From Legionella sp. (GTDB lineage: Bacteria > Pseudomonadota > Gammaproteobacteria > Legionellales > Legionellaceae), in NCBI GenBank assembly GCA_002786165.1, contig PEQK01000004.1, positions 47,609 through 111,608 on the forward strand: 64,000 bases of DNA. The letters run 5' to 3'. Positions 28,908 to 37,301 of this stretch are shown here, piece after piece; position 1 is the first letter of the stretch; the number at the start of each line of letters is the position of its first letter. A program made the position numbers and the translations under genes. The notes under the pieces are model-generated. The model saw only the letters and a list, made by a program, of their open reading frames with translations. It had not been told where the DNA came from and searched no databases.

Positions 28908-29045
28908 ATGACTCGCATCATGGCAACGTATAATAAAAAAGAAATGCTGCTTCAACGTAAAGGAGCATTGGATCGGTGGGCAGATTTTGTAGAGGGGTTG
29001 TTACAGGAAAATATAATACCGATAACGTTAAAGAAATGCCTATAG
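28908..29045 (+). pseudogene. C-terminal remnant of a P4-type tyrosine integrase
   Basis: A 45-codon frame reads MTRIMATYNKKEMLLQRKGA and continues LDRWADFVEG. This fits the end of P4-type integrases, where the nucleophilic Tyr lies in 'AAYxRxDxLxxRxxxMxxWADYL'. The intact integrase at 29684 ends with the related VEAAYQRSDLFERRKVLM. The catalytic core upstream is missing, so this is the relic of an earlier integration next to trpA. The assignment rests on a short match. Confidence 0.5.
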
Positions 29046-29055
29046 ATTCAATCGT

Positions 29056-29080
29056 AACCGGTGACAGTTTGTCACCGGTT
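29056..29080. terminator. Hairpin AACCGGTGAC / GTCACCGGTT
   Basis: Perfect 10-bp stem with a 5-base loop, in AT-rich surroundings, after the integrase remnant and 180 bases after trpA. It is followed by GAAAAG, not a T-run, on the plus strand. It could end the kyn-trp transcript or belong to the old element. Confidence 0.45.
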
Positions 29081-29166
29081 GAAAAGAAACAGTTACATTT
29101 TGTAACCACTTGAATGCAATTATCTAACGTCAGTTATGGATAAGGAACAACAAAAATAACTAAGTA

Positions 29167-29493
29167 TTGATTAAAGATACGGTGCTGGGTATATTTTTAA
29201 CATATCCGAGATTTGTTGCACTAAAGCCACGCGTTCTTGAATTACTAACTTACTACGTAATTTCAAAAACAGGTGAGAAAACCAACTTGTATTATACTGA
29301 CTCAACAAAATTAGTTGTATGTCATAACCGTCGCATTCATGGCCACCAAGTATTCAAAGGTATTGCTGAACGAGGTCATAGTTCTGTTGGCTATTTCTTT
29401 GGATTTAAATTGCATCTGGTGATGAATCACCGTGGTGAACTAATCAGTTTTTGTTTAACCAAAGGCAATATTGACGATTTTGAATTTTACTAG
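29167..29493 (+). pseudogene. IS982-family transposase fragment (middle part)
   Basis: The frame contains YYTDSTKLVVCHNRRIHGH, then FGFKLHLVMNHRGELISFCL and TKGNIDD, the DDE core of IS982 transposases. The N-terminal ~70 residues and the C-terminal third are lacking. The matching C-terminal third is found 25 kb away at 54380-54697. No intact copy is present in the window. Confidence 0.7.
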
Positions 29494-29508
29494 TATCGAA
29501 GCTAGGCT

Positions 29509-29522
29509 TGGCTCCCCGGGAC
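29509..29522 (+). other. attL core (copy of tRNA-Asn 3' end)
   Basis: Fourteen bases identical to the 3' end of the tRNA-Asn gene, including the encoded CCA. The flanking sequence diverges immediately on both sides, so this is a recombination scar and not a second tRNA. Confidence 0.75.
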
Positions 29523-29534
29523 TCCGCCATACTC

Positions 29535-29623
29535 AAGTTCGCCATTTGTCGCTAAAGTTCGTTAGACCAAATAAAATCAAGGTTATCAGCTGAATTCAGT
29601 TCGTACAAGTTCGTAAAAGTTTG
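29535..29623 (+). repeat. Five AGTTCG-type direct repeats before the integrase
   Basis: AAGTTCG at 29535 and 29555, AGTTCG at 29598, AAGTTCG at 29607 and the variant AAGTTTG at 29617 lie in one orientation between attL and int. They may be further binding sites for integrase, AlpA or a replication protein. Another AAGTTCG occurs upstream of the alpA-like gene near 32048. Confidence 0.45.
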
Positions 29624-29641
29624 TTATGATGCGCGTCTTCG

Positions 29642-29662
29642 GGGTAACCCAAAGGGTAACCC
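29642..29662 (+). repeat. Left-end GGGTAACCC tandem, putative integrase arm site
   Basis: GGGTAACCC-aaa-GGGTAACCC; the same element recurs at 48068-48087 near the right end. Each unit is itself a near palindrome. It directly precedes the integrase ribosome site, so it may also control int. Confidence 0.65.
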
Positions 29663-29683
29663 GATTATATTTAGGGAGTAGAC

Positions 29684-30886
29684 GTGGCAAAAATTAAAAT
29701 ATTATCCGTACGTGAAGTAATGACAAAACCAAATGGTTATCATGCTGATGGTGGTAACTTGTTTTTACGTGTTAGAGACGATTCAAGGGTTTGGATTTTC
29801 CGTTATAAAAAAGAAGGCAAGCAAATATCCATTGGCCTTGGATCAATACATGCACGGTCAATGACAGAAGCGCGTGGGCTTGCTGAATCGATGAGAAATG
29901 CAATTATCAACAAGCAAGATCCCGCCCAAGTATTGAAAGCGCAGGATGAGCCGAAGGTCATGACCTTTAAAGAGTGCGCACTGGCGATGATCGAAGCAAA
30001 ACGCCCTACATGGCGTAATAAAAAACATGCTATCCAGTGGCTAAATACATTAACACGCTATGCCTTCCCAAGTCTGGGTGATAAACGCCCTGCTGACATC
30101 ACACTTGTTGATATCAAAACTATCTTATTTCCGCTGTGGACAACGAAGACTGAAACTGCCAGTAGACTAAGAATGCGTATAGAGGCAGTGCTTGATTATG
30201 CGATTGTCTATGAAGAAAGTGAACGCCGTAACCCTGCACGCTGGAAAGGTAACCTTAGCATGGTATTTGCATCACCTCGCAAAGTTAAAAAACCAGTGCA
30301 TCTTGCTTCAGCACCGTATAAAGACGTTCCGCGCATTATGTCGGAATTGCGTGAGAAGAATTATTTATCAGCCTATTGCCTTCGATTCACTATATTAACC
30401 GCAGCACGTTCTGGAGAAGCAAGGGGTGCGATGTGGAGTGAAATCGATTTAGAAGCAAGAACGTGGACAATCCCCGCAAAACGCATGAAAGCAGAGCGCG
30501 AGCATGTTGTACCGTTGTGTGATGAGGCCGTTGAGATCATTAAAAAGATGCTGCAATGGCGCATGGGGCAAGCTGAACGTGTGTTTCAAGGTGCTCGGGG
30601 TGGTTTATTATCGGATGTGGCGGTCAATAAAACGCTTCATTCTGTTGCGCCAGATGTAACGGTTCATGGGTTTCGTTCGTCTTTTAGAATTTGGGGTGCA
30701 GAAACAACTGCTACTCCCAGTGCTGTTCTTGAATTAGCACTTGCTCATGTGAATCAAAATAAAGTTGAGGCAGCCTATCAGCGTAGTGATTTATTTGAGC
30801 GTCGCAAAGTGTTGATGACGATTTGGGGTGATTATTGCGGCAATTTTGGTGAGGTGGTGCAACTGTGCCAGGAGAAAAGAGCATGA
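29684..30886 (+). CDS. P4-type tyrosine recombinase (island integrase)
   Basis: 400 aa, GTG start with GGGAG five bases upstream. An N-terminal DUF4102-like arm-binding domain (GGNLFLRVRDDSRVWIFRYK, GLGSIHARSMTEARGLAE) is followed by a SAM-like core-binding domain and the catalytic domain. The latter has Arg in TAARSGEARG (~245), HGFRSSFR (~328), the second His in LALAHVNQN and the nucleophile Tyr in EAAYQRSD (~365). It would recombine the 14-bp core at tRNA-Asn. Its end overlaps the next gene by four bases. Confidence 0.93.
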   Translation: MAKIKILSVREVMTKPNGYHADGGNLFLRVRDDSRVWIFRYKKEGKQISIGLGSIHARSMTEARGLAESMRNAIINKQDPAQVLKAQDEPKVMTFKECALAMIEAKRPTWRNKKHAIQWLNTLTRYAFPSLGDKRPADITLVDIKTILFPLWTTKTETASRLRMRIEAVLDYAIVYEESERRNPARWKGNLSMVFASPRKVKKPVHLASAPYKDVPRIMSELREKNYLSAYCLRFTILTAARSGEARGAMWSEIDLEARTWTIPAKRMKAEREHVVPLCDEAVEIIKKMLQWRMGQAERVFQGARGGLLSDVAVNKTLHSVAPDVTVHGFRSSFRIWGAETTATPSAVLELALAHVNQNKVEAAYQRSDLFERRKVLMTIWGDYCGNFGEVVQLCQEKRA

Positions 30887-31908
30887 GTGAAGAAAAAGAT
30901 AACACCTTAGCTCAAGAAAATCCTGAATTCAACCAGATTGATAAATATTTGCAAGAGCATGCTGGCAGCGAGAAGACTTGTAAATCCTTTATGGAAATTA
31001 TATTAGGATTCATCACAGATTATCCTAACAGAGCAGCAATTTTTTCTAATGACAGATCAAGCAGAGCGGCTCTTGAGTTATTAAAAGAGGCCGCAGTTTT
31101 ACTTGAGCATAATTTTCAAGACCTTGAGTTTGAAAAATATCTATCATTATGCATCAATAGAGAGCACTCTCTTGAAAAGATATGTGCATTATCTCAATGG
31201 TATAAGCTGCTTTTAACATATGGTGATGAAAAAAATGATACAAAAAGCATCCATTTTATTTACATCAAACACAGCAAAAATCCTATCATTCAATTCTGTC
31301 TATGGCAACCAGTCAACAAATTTTGGTTTAAACAAAATGTATCGCTAAGAGAGTTTTCCAAATCGGAGCAGAAAAAACTTCGTGGGACACAAAATATTAA
31401 ACAAAAACAATTGGTTGAAAAAGTTATTTTAAAATGTGGCGTTTATTTATTTTATGTGAATCGTCCACATAGACAAGAAATTTTCGAATTATTAACGCAT
31501 GTAATTTATTTCGCTTTGGCGGTATACGATGCGGATATTACAGCAGAAACAAGAACCGATTCTTTAATAAAAGCGGTTAAATATTTGGAAAAAGTATGTT
31601 TGGTGAACCTTACTCAAAGTGAAAATGCAAAAAACTCACGTCCTGATGCATTGCAGGAATTAATCTTACAAATAGCAAGAGTAAACATGAAGATAACATG
31701 GCAGCAGCTATTGGACAAACTCCGTGATCACTCAGTTAGCGACAGAGAGGTAATTGAAGATATTGTTGATGAGGATGATGATAACGAAAAGGGCACGATT
31801 TATTTTATTCAGGATGGAGTAGGAGGTCATACTGCATTAATTAGCGGATTAAATCCGCGGCTTAATCGAGCAATAAAACAAATTAAGTTGGAAAATAATT
31901 CGCCCTAA
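30883..31908 (+). CDS. Island protein of unknown function, coupled to the integrase (341 aa)
   Basis: Start ATG at 30883 with AGGAGA upstream, overlapping the int stop as ATGA. The protein is acidic and helical with no membrane span. Residues ~100-150 (WYKLLLTYGDEKNDTKSIHF) and the very acidic VIEDIVDEDDDNEKGT near 285-300 stand out. I know no family. Strict coupling to int suggests a role in excision, maintenance or host control of the element, but this is only positional. Confidence 0.55.
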   Translation: MSEEKDNTLAQENPEFNQIDKYLQEHAGSEKTCKSFMEIILGFITDYPNRAAIFSNDRSSRAALELLKEAAVLLEHNFQDLEFEKYLSLCINREHSLEKICALSQWYKLLLTYGDEKNDTKSIHFIYIKHSKNPIIQFCLWQPVNKFWFKQNVSLREFSKSEQKKLRGTQNIKQKQLVEKVILKCGVYLFYVNRPHRQEIFELLTHVIYFALAVYDADITAETRTDSLIKAVKYLEKVCLVNLTQSENAKNSRPDALQELILQIARVNMKITWQQLLDKLRDHSVSDREVIEDIVDEDDDNEKGTIYFIQDGVGGHTALISGLNPRLNRAIKQIKLENNSP

Positions 31909-31974
31909 AAACATCATAAGCGGCCAAGGTTAAATACTTATTGATTGTGCTCGTGGCTGAGGGCAACTAAATCC

Positions 31975-32000
31975 AGGCTATTCAATATATTGAATAGCCT
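31975..32000. repeat. Perfect 26-bp palindrome
   Basis: AGGCTATTCAATA followed immediately by its exact reverse complement, with no loop. It sits between the int unit and the alpA-like gene. A dimeric-regulator operator or a cruciform is more likely than a terminator, since no T-run follows. Confidence 0.65.
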
Positions 32001-32127
32001 CAATATATGAACTTGTTAAAACCATTTTGTAAGCAAATATACCAGAAAAGTTCGATTTCGCTAACCGGCTAAGGCCATTACACCATGAAAAAATGCTTCC
32101 ACGAACTCTAATGTGGACGCACGAACC

Positions 32128-32334
32128 ATGACAAACCATACTTATCAACCATATGGTAAATCAGGCCGATTTATCGAGTTACAAGAAGTCAGTTATGTAA
32201 CAAGCCTGAAAAAAACAAAAATTTATGAGCTAATCAAATCGGGAGAGTTAAAGCCGATTAAGTTAGGTCGAAAAACGGTGTTTTTGGAATCCGAGGTTGT
32301 TGCTTGGGTTCATACAAAAGCAACGGCACGTTAG
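32128..32334 (+). CDS. AlpA-like / MerR-type excisionase regulator
   Basis: A 68-residue protein from the ATG at 32128; a GTG five codons earlier is possible and neither has a strong ribosome site. FIELQEVSYVTSLKKTKIYE followed by LIKSGELKPIKLGRKTVFLE gives the winged-helix pattern of the AlpA/excisionase family, which controls P4-type integrases. It lies directly before the primase gene. Confidence 0.8.
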   Translation: MTNHTYQPYGKSGRFIELQEVSYVTSLKKTKIYELIKSGELKPIKLGRKTVFLESEVVAWVHTKATAR

Positions 32335-32342
32335 ACCGCGCC

Positions 32343-35300
32343 ATGACAACCAAAAGCGGTGAGTCACCACCGCCAGCCAGTAAGAGCAAAATATCTCCAG
32401 TTTATTATAAATCAACGGCTCAAGATGTGGTAGAGGCGGCCTATGGTCGATGGAATGAGATATTAAATTATTTTGGAATCACTGTAAGCTCCATTACTAC
32501 AAAACATACACCATGCCCAGTGTGTGGAGGAACAGATCGATTTAGATTCCAAAATAAATGCAATCGTAGTGGGTTACTAGATGGAAGATGGGTGTGTAAT
32601 ACATGCTCCGAAGGTAAATTGCTTAATGGATTTAAATTAGTAGCGATATTCTTTGGTATTGATGATAAAGAGACTTTTAAAAGAGTTGCAGAATATCTCG
32701 GATTTGGAGGAAAGAAATCAACGATTTCGGAAGAAGAACGAAAACAACATGTAATTAAAAATCAGCAACGCGATGCAGAATATAAAAAACAACAGGAACA
32801 AGAAAAAAAGCTGCTGGAAGCGAAGGAAGTTGGAGCCATAACGTACACCCTAGAAATAGAAAATACATGTGTTGAAAAAAGTCACCCCTATTTGCAGGAA
32901 AAAAATTTAGGCCAAAAAGTTTTTGTAACAACAAAGCTTCATACAGTTTGTTATCAAGAGATCAATTCAGCAACTCAAAAAATAGAAAACAAAACGCAGA
33001 TTATTAAATCCGGGTCGATTTTTATTAAATTTGTTGATGTATCAAATCCTGAAAAATTTATTGGGGCTCAATTTATTTCTAAAGGAAAAAATCCAGAAAA
33101 AGAGCGCTGGCCAAAACGTCCAATTGCTGGAACTCCAATACGTAATGCTATTCATATTATACAAGGTGATCATAGTTCGCCTTATATTGGAATTGTTGAG
33201 GGATACGCTACCGCCATAAGCGTTCGCATGGCAACCGGATTTACTGTTTTAATGACGGTCGATGAAGGTGGCATGAGGAGGAAGGCTGAGCGAATACAAC
33301 AACTATTTCCAGATAAAAAATTGATCTTTTTTGGAGATAATGATTCTCATAAAGGCCATACAAAAGGCCAGGATGCAGCTTACAACGGAGCCGCATTAAC
33401 CAGAGGTTTCGCAATAATTCCACCAAAATTTGGGGACTGGGATGACTATCGACAAAAGCACGGTATTGTTCACACAAAAACAGAAATTGACCGACAATTA
33501 CTGGAATTCAGGCCTGCTATAGAAATTAGCGACAACGTTAGCGGCATTAGCATAAATAGCGCTATTTTACTTACGAACGGTAAAGGGGCCTCATTCCATG
33601 ATGCGTTAATTAATCATACTAACTCTTATTGTATTTGTCCTTTATCAGGTGGTAAAGCACGCATTAGCGGTGGTTTTATTTGGTCATATACTGAAAATAA
33701 GGTAATCGCTCCTCTCGTAGTGAGTTTGTATGATAAAGCCCTTATTGAGCAATGCCGCAAGGTTAAGGGGAAAAAAGGTGTTCGTTTTGCCTGGGCGGTT
33801 ACAGGCAAAGAACAAAAGCGTTTATATGCTTTAGCACATGTACTTGAGGGACGATTTAGCGGGGATATTATTAATAAGGAAGCTTTTTATAGACTATTGC
33901 AACAACATGCCAAACACGGAGTTAAAATATCACCCGATATATTTAAATACATTGATTGCCTCGTTGCATCGAGGATAAACCAAGCCAAAACACTCACAAA
34001 GCTAGATACCAAGCGCTATAAACATTTGAGGTTACCCCAAGTCAATGGCTTATTAGAATGGCAACCGGCTTTAGAGGTAGCAACGAACAGAACATATAAA
34101 GCCATATTTGTTGCGGCTCAACACGAGCAAGGCAAAACTAAAAGTTTTATTAAAAGTTTGTTCATCGATGCCAATACGCGGAATGGAGGCGTCGTTATTG
34201 CACACCGCGAAAAGCTGATCACACAGATCGCACTTGAGTTAAAATGTTTTCACTATAAAAATTACAATCGTGTGTTATCAGGGTTTCGTTTATCTGCTAT
34301 TAAAGGGTTGGCTTGTTGCCTAAATTCATTTTATTTAGAAAATAAACAAGAGCATTTTTTACAACTATTGATGCAGGCTGACTCCATTTTTATCGATGAA
34401 TCAGTGCAAGTGCTAAAAACCATGTTAACCAGCGAGTTAATGCATGAGGAGCTAGCAGAAAGACTTACTGCGGCCATCAAGATTGCGATTACAAATGGGG
34501 CGGTTATTTATTTTACAGACGCAGATCAAACCACGGAAGCAATACGTCATTGGCAACAGTTATTGGAGTTAAATGACAACGAAATTTTACTGGTTACCGC
34601 AGAACCTCCCGAAAGGCATTTTGAGGTCAACGTAACCTGTTCAATAAGTAAAAGATATTCTAAAACGTCTATTGTGAATTCAATTGAGCGAAATTTGTAT
34701 AATTTTATTCCATCTGTTCTTGCGGTTGAGATAGAAAAAGAGGCCAGAGCTATCGCGCAACAACTAATGAGAATGCATCCAAATAAAAATATCGTTTTAC
34801 TGACTGGGACGAGATGTATTAAAAATGGAGAGCCGATAGACGCAACAAATTTTATCGATAATATACAAAGTGAAACAGCCAATATAGATTTGTTAATTCA
34901 TACCAGTGTAATTGGTACTGGGGTTAGTATAAAACATGAAGATCAGCGATTTAAAAAAGGTTATGGCTTATTTACCGGGGATTTTTTAAGCGCAACTGAA
35001 TGTTTGCAGATGATGAGACGATTCAGGAACGTTGTTGAATGGGATATTGCGTTGCTATTTTCTCCACAGAATATGTATCTGCCTAGTTTTTATAAAGATA
35101 TTGCATCTCAGTTTATCGCCAAACGTATCAAGCCAAGAAAAATGGACATAATTGCTGATGAGATCAATTTTGCCACGCGTAAAAATAAGGCACTTTTTAT
35201 TCCTGCGTTTAATTATTTATTGGATGAATATCAATTTATCGTCAATCGTCAGATAGCCCGCGATTTAAAGATGCAGGGAATAACAATCCAGGATATAACG

Positions 35301-36017
35301 AAAGAAGATCAAGAGGCGTTAATGTTTGCTACTCCATATGAGCTAAAAGAAGCAGAGAAGGGTAAAAAAATAAGTTATTCAGGTTATACGGATGAAGAGC
35401 GCTTTAGTTGTGAACACGCGTTGTGTCTTGATTATTATCGTATGAGCTCTATGACGGAAGACGCCGCCTATAGGTGGTGTCGTTATAGCAGCCGCATGGC
35501 AGATTATCGGCTGGAGTTATTGGTCAATATATTGAGACTCGATCCAACGATTAAAGAGGTTGAGATTAAATGTGCAATCCTTAATGAAGCAGGCATTTCT
35601 CTTGAATTAATACAAAATCAACGCTTAACCTCCGAGAAGACACAAGAGCTAACCACAAGTATCATTAGCCGAGCTCCAGAGCTTGTCAAATTAGAGTTAC
35701 TCGATGAACGTTATACTAAAATTAATAAACCGCCAGAACGACCAAGCAGGTTTATTTCAGATTGGCTTAAATCTTTAGGGTTTGAGATCGATCTCAAACA
35801 ATCCAGTCCTCCAGAAAGAGAGTATCAACTTGAGATCCAGGTGAATGAACCAATGATTAGCCGTTTATCGCTAGAAACGCTTTCATTTGAAGAAGTCGAA
35901 AAGCAAGCACAAAAAACCGAAGCTCTAGTCCATAAAGAATCGGGTTTAAGTCTTAGCCAAATAGCAGAGTTGATGAATTTAACTAAGGTGCAAGTTGATA
36001 GGTTGACTAAAAATTAA
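32343..36017 (+). CDS. Primase-helicase replication protein (Zn ribbon + TOPRIM + superfamily-2-like helicase)
   Basis: 1224 aa from the ATG at 32343. A zinc ribbon near residue 55 reads CPVCGGTDRFRF ... CNTC, as in P4 alpha/phage primases. A TOPRIM domain (~285-375) shows IVEGYATAISV and FFGDNDSHKG. The C-terminal half resembles origin-binding helicases: VAAQHEQGKTK (Walker A, ~600), IDESVQ (DExx, ~685), an IHTSVIGTGVS segment and the arginine finger motif QMMRRFRN (~900). It probably starts replication of the element after excision. A nested inverted repeat right behind its stop may be the origin. Confidence 0.82.
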   Translation: MTTKSGESPPPASKSKISPVYYKSTAQDVVEAAYGRWNEILNYFGITVSSITTKHTPCPVCGGTDRFRFQNKCNRSGLLDGRWVCNTCSEGKLLNGFKLVAIFFGIDDKETFKRVAEYLGFGGKKSTISEEERKQHVIKNQQRDAEYKKQQEQEKKLLEAKEVGAITYTLEIENTCVEKSHPYLQEKNLGQKVFVTTKLHTVCYQEINSATQKIENKTQIIKSGSIFIKFVDVSNPEKFIGAQFISKGKNPEKERWPKRPIAGTPIRNAIHIIQGDHSSPYIGIVEGYATAISVRMATGFTVLMTVDEGGMRRKAERIQQLFPDKKLIFFGDNDSHKGHTKGQDAAYNGAALTRGFAIIPPKFGDWDDYRQKHGIVHTKTEIDRQLLEFRPAIEISDNVSGISINSAILLTNGKGASFHDALINHTNSYCICPLSGGKARISGGFIWSYTENKVIAPLVVSLYDKALIEQCRKVKGKKGVRFAWAVTGKEQKRLYALAHVLEGRFSGDIINKEAFYRLLQQHAKHGVKISPDIFKYIDCLVASRINQAKTLTKLDTKRYKHLRLPQVNGLLEWQPALEVATNRTYKAIFVAAQHEQGKTKSFIKSLFIDANTRNGGVVIAHREKLITQIALELKCFHYKNYNRVLSGFRLSAIKGLACCLNSFYLENKQEHFLQLLMQADSIFIDESVQVLKTMLTSELMHEELAERLTAAIKIAITNGAVIYFTDADQTTEAIRHWQQLLELNDNEILLVTAEPPERHFEVNVTCSISKRYSKTSIVNSIERNLYNFIPSVLAVEIEKEARAIAQQLMRMHPNKNIVLLTGTRCIKNGEPIDATNFIDNIQSETANIDLLIHTSVIGTGVSIKHEDQRFKKGYGLFTGDFLSATECLQMMRRFRNVVEWDIALLFSPQNMYLPSFYKDIASQFIAKRIKPRKMDIIADEINFATRKNKALFIPAFNYLLDEYQFIVNRQIARDLKMQGITIQDITKEDQEALMFATPYELKEAEKGKKISYSGYTDEERFSCEHALCLDYYRMSSMTEDAAYRWCRYSSRMADYRLELLVNILRLDPTIKEVEIKCAILNEAGISLELIQNQRLTSEKTQELTTSIISRAPELVKLELLDERYTKINKPPERPSRFISDWLKSLGFEIDLKQSSPPEREYQLEIQVNEPMISRLSLETLSFEEVEKQAQKTEALVHKESGLSLSQIAELMNLTKVQVDRLTKN

Positions 36018-36018
36018 C

Positions 36019-36088
36019 CGTATCACTTATACTTACTATTTGAATCTATCTATAAGTATAGACATGAATAGTAAGTATAAACGATACG
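36019..36088. repeat. Nested inverted repeat downstream of the primase-helicase
   Basis: Outer arms 36019-36040 and 36067-36088 pair at 20 of 22 positions; each contains TTATACTTACTATT or its complement. Inside the 26-base loop is a second palindrome CTATA-ag-TATAG (36050-36061). The AT-rich cruciform next to a primase-helicase is a candidate replication origin of the element, or a strong terminator. Confidence 0.6.
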
Positions 36089-36537
36089 ATTACTAATTAT
36101 ACTTTTTGTTCTTATATGCCCCCACTCTAGTCTTCACATCCTTTATCTACATCGAATATTCAACCTTTAATTTCATCCTCTTTACCTGGTAGACGAACTG
36201 CGTCTTAAAATATCCCCGGAGTTAGAACAAAGCTCCATTTAAAAATTAGCAACCCCCGCAGGCGTTTCATTATAATAAACAGCCGCTGGTGTTTTTATTC
36301 TAATGATTGGTGCCAGCGTCTATAATTGTAAAACTCAATATTTGCACCTATTACCTTCCTTAAGTCTTTTACGGTGGCGTATTCATTCAGATAAAATTCT
36401 TCGCAGTTTATACAGCGCTATAAGCGCTCAGTACAAATATTGTCTAAACAATTCCCTTTCCAGCAATACTGATTTTTATACAATAATCAATAGGTTGAGT
36501 TATCACTTATAAAAACAAAGAGATGAACACTAGCATA

Positions 36538-36570
36538 AAGCTGTATTTTAAATACATCTTTATGTATAAT
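36538..36570 (+). promoter_or_regulatory. NsrR box and promoter of the alternative oxidase unit
   Basis: AAGCTGTATT and AATACATCTT, three bases apart (36538-36560), match the E. coli NsrR consensus (AAGATGYATT-x3-AATRCATCTT) at all but one position. A TATAAT follows at 36565-36570, so bound repressor would cover the -35 region. NO bound to the NsrR cluster would relieve repression. Confidence 0.8.
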
Positions 36571-36603
36571 AATCTTGTATAACCTACCGTAAAGGAGCCT
36601 GTC

Positions 36604-37278
36604 ATGCCAGTGATTCATAAGCCTGCTAAAACCATCAGCGATAAAATCGCCTTTGGTCTTGTGAAATTTTTTCGATTTTTTGCGGATACTTTTTTTCAAA
36701 AGCGGTATGGAAATCGAGCTATAGTACTCGAAACAGTAGCAGCGGTACCTGGCATGGTAGGCGCGGCTTTATTGCATTTACGCTGCTTAAGAAAAATTAA
36801 AAATGATGAGGGTTGGATTAAAATCTTATTGGATGAAGCAGAAAATGAACGGATGCATTTGATTACGTTTATGTATATTGCTAAACCCAATTGGTTTGAA
36901 AGATTCATTATTTTTATCGCACAGGCTATTTTTGTGGTTTTATATTTATTGATGTATGTTTTTTCTTCAAAAACAGCCCATCGTTTTGTCGGTTATCTTG
37001 AAGAAGAGGCTGTCATCAGTTATACCCATTATTTACAAGAATTGGATGAGGGTCGTATTGAAAATGTCCCCGCCCCTGATATTGCTAAAAATTATTGGGG
37101 ATTGGCCTCTGATGCTCGATTACGTGATGTGCTTTTAGTCGTGCGAGACGACGAGGCAGAGCATCGTGATGTCAACCATCAATTGGCAGACAAACTGGTA
37201 AACGAACGCACTCTTTTAACAAGGATTAAACCAGAGCCTACTGACAATAAAACCAATAATGAATCAGAAAATTATTGA
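36604..37278 (+). CDS. aox: Alternative oxidase (AOX), NO- and cyanide-insensitive quinol oxidase
   Basis: 224 aa with all diiron ligands of the AOX family: Glu in [12 protein letters not shown] (~40-51), ExxH in [10 protein letters not shown] (~80-89), Glu in [12 protein letters not shown] (~130) and ExxH in [11 protein letters not shown] (~185). Hydrophobic [13 protein letters not shown] and a longer stretch near 105-120 would dock it on the inner membrane. It oxidises ubiquinol directly with O2 and keeps respiration going when haem-copper oxidases are blocked by NO. Good RBS AAAGGAG. First gene of an NsrR-controlled unit with tehB and the DUF488 gene. Shorter N-terminus than plant AOX, as in bacteria. 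Confidence 0.92.
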   Translation: MPVIHKPAKTISDKIAFGLVKFFRFFADTFFQKRYGNRAIVLETVAAVPGMVGAALLHLRCLRKIKNDEGWIKILLDEAENERMHLITFMYIAKPNWFERFIIFIAQAIFVVLYLLMYVFSSKTAHRFVGYLEEEAVISYTHYLQELDEGRIENVPAPDIAKNYWGLASDARLRDVLLVVRDDEAEHRDVNHQLADKLVNERTLLTRIKPEPTDNKTNNESENY

Positions 37279-37301
37279 TAACTCAAACCAAAAGGTGCGC
37301 C

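Larger units (their letters stand above)
28875..29683 (+). other. Junction between the kyn-trp unit and the tRNA-Asn island: integrase and IS debris, attL
   Basis: This gap of about 800 bases holds the C-terminal remnant of a tyrosine integrase (28908-29045), a hairpin (29056-29080), a transposase fragment of IS982 type (29167-29493), the left att copy (29509-29522), a group of AGTTCG repeats (29535-29623) and the left GGGTAACCC repeat (29642-29662). Confidence 0.7.
36018..36603. other. 586-bp gap: nested inverted repeat, then NsrR-controlled promoter
   Basis: Contains the 70-bp nested palindrome at 36019-36088, then AT-rich DNA with no convincing gene, and finally the NsrR box and -10 of the alternative oxidase unit. 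A 69-codon frame at 36303-36512 lacks a ribosome site and protein-like composition. Confidence 0.55.

Noticed and set aside
28918..29109. 63-codon reverse-strand frame after trpA
   Set aside because: It is antisense to the better-supported integrase remnant and runs through the 10-bp hairpin.
29509..29522. A second tRNA gene at the left island border
   Set aside because: Only 14 bases match the tRNA 3' end and the flanks diverge at once, so it is an att scar.
29642..29662. Intrinsic terminator for the GGGTAACCC tandem
   Set aside because: The same sequence occurs at both island ends without a consistent T-run, which favours integrase binding sites.
36303..36512. 69-codon frame between the primase-helicase and aox
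   Set aside because: No ribosome site, composition unlike a protein, and located in the repeat-rich regulatory gap.
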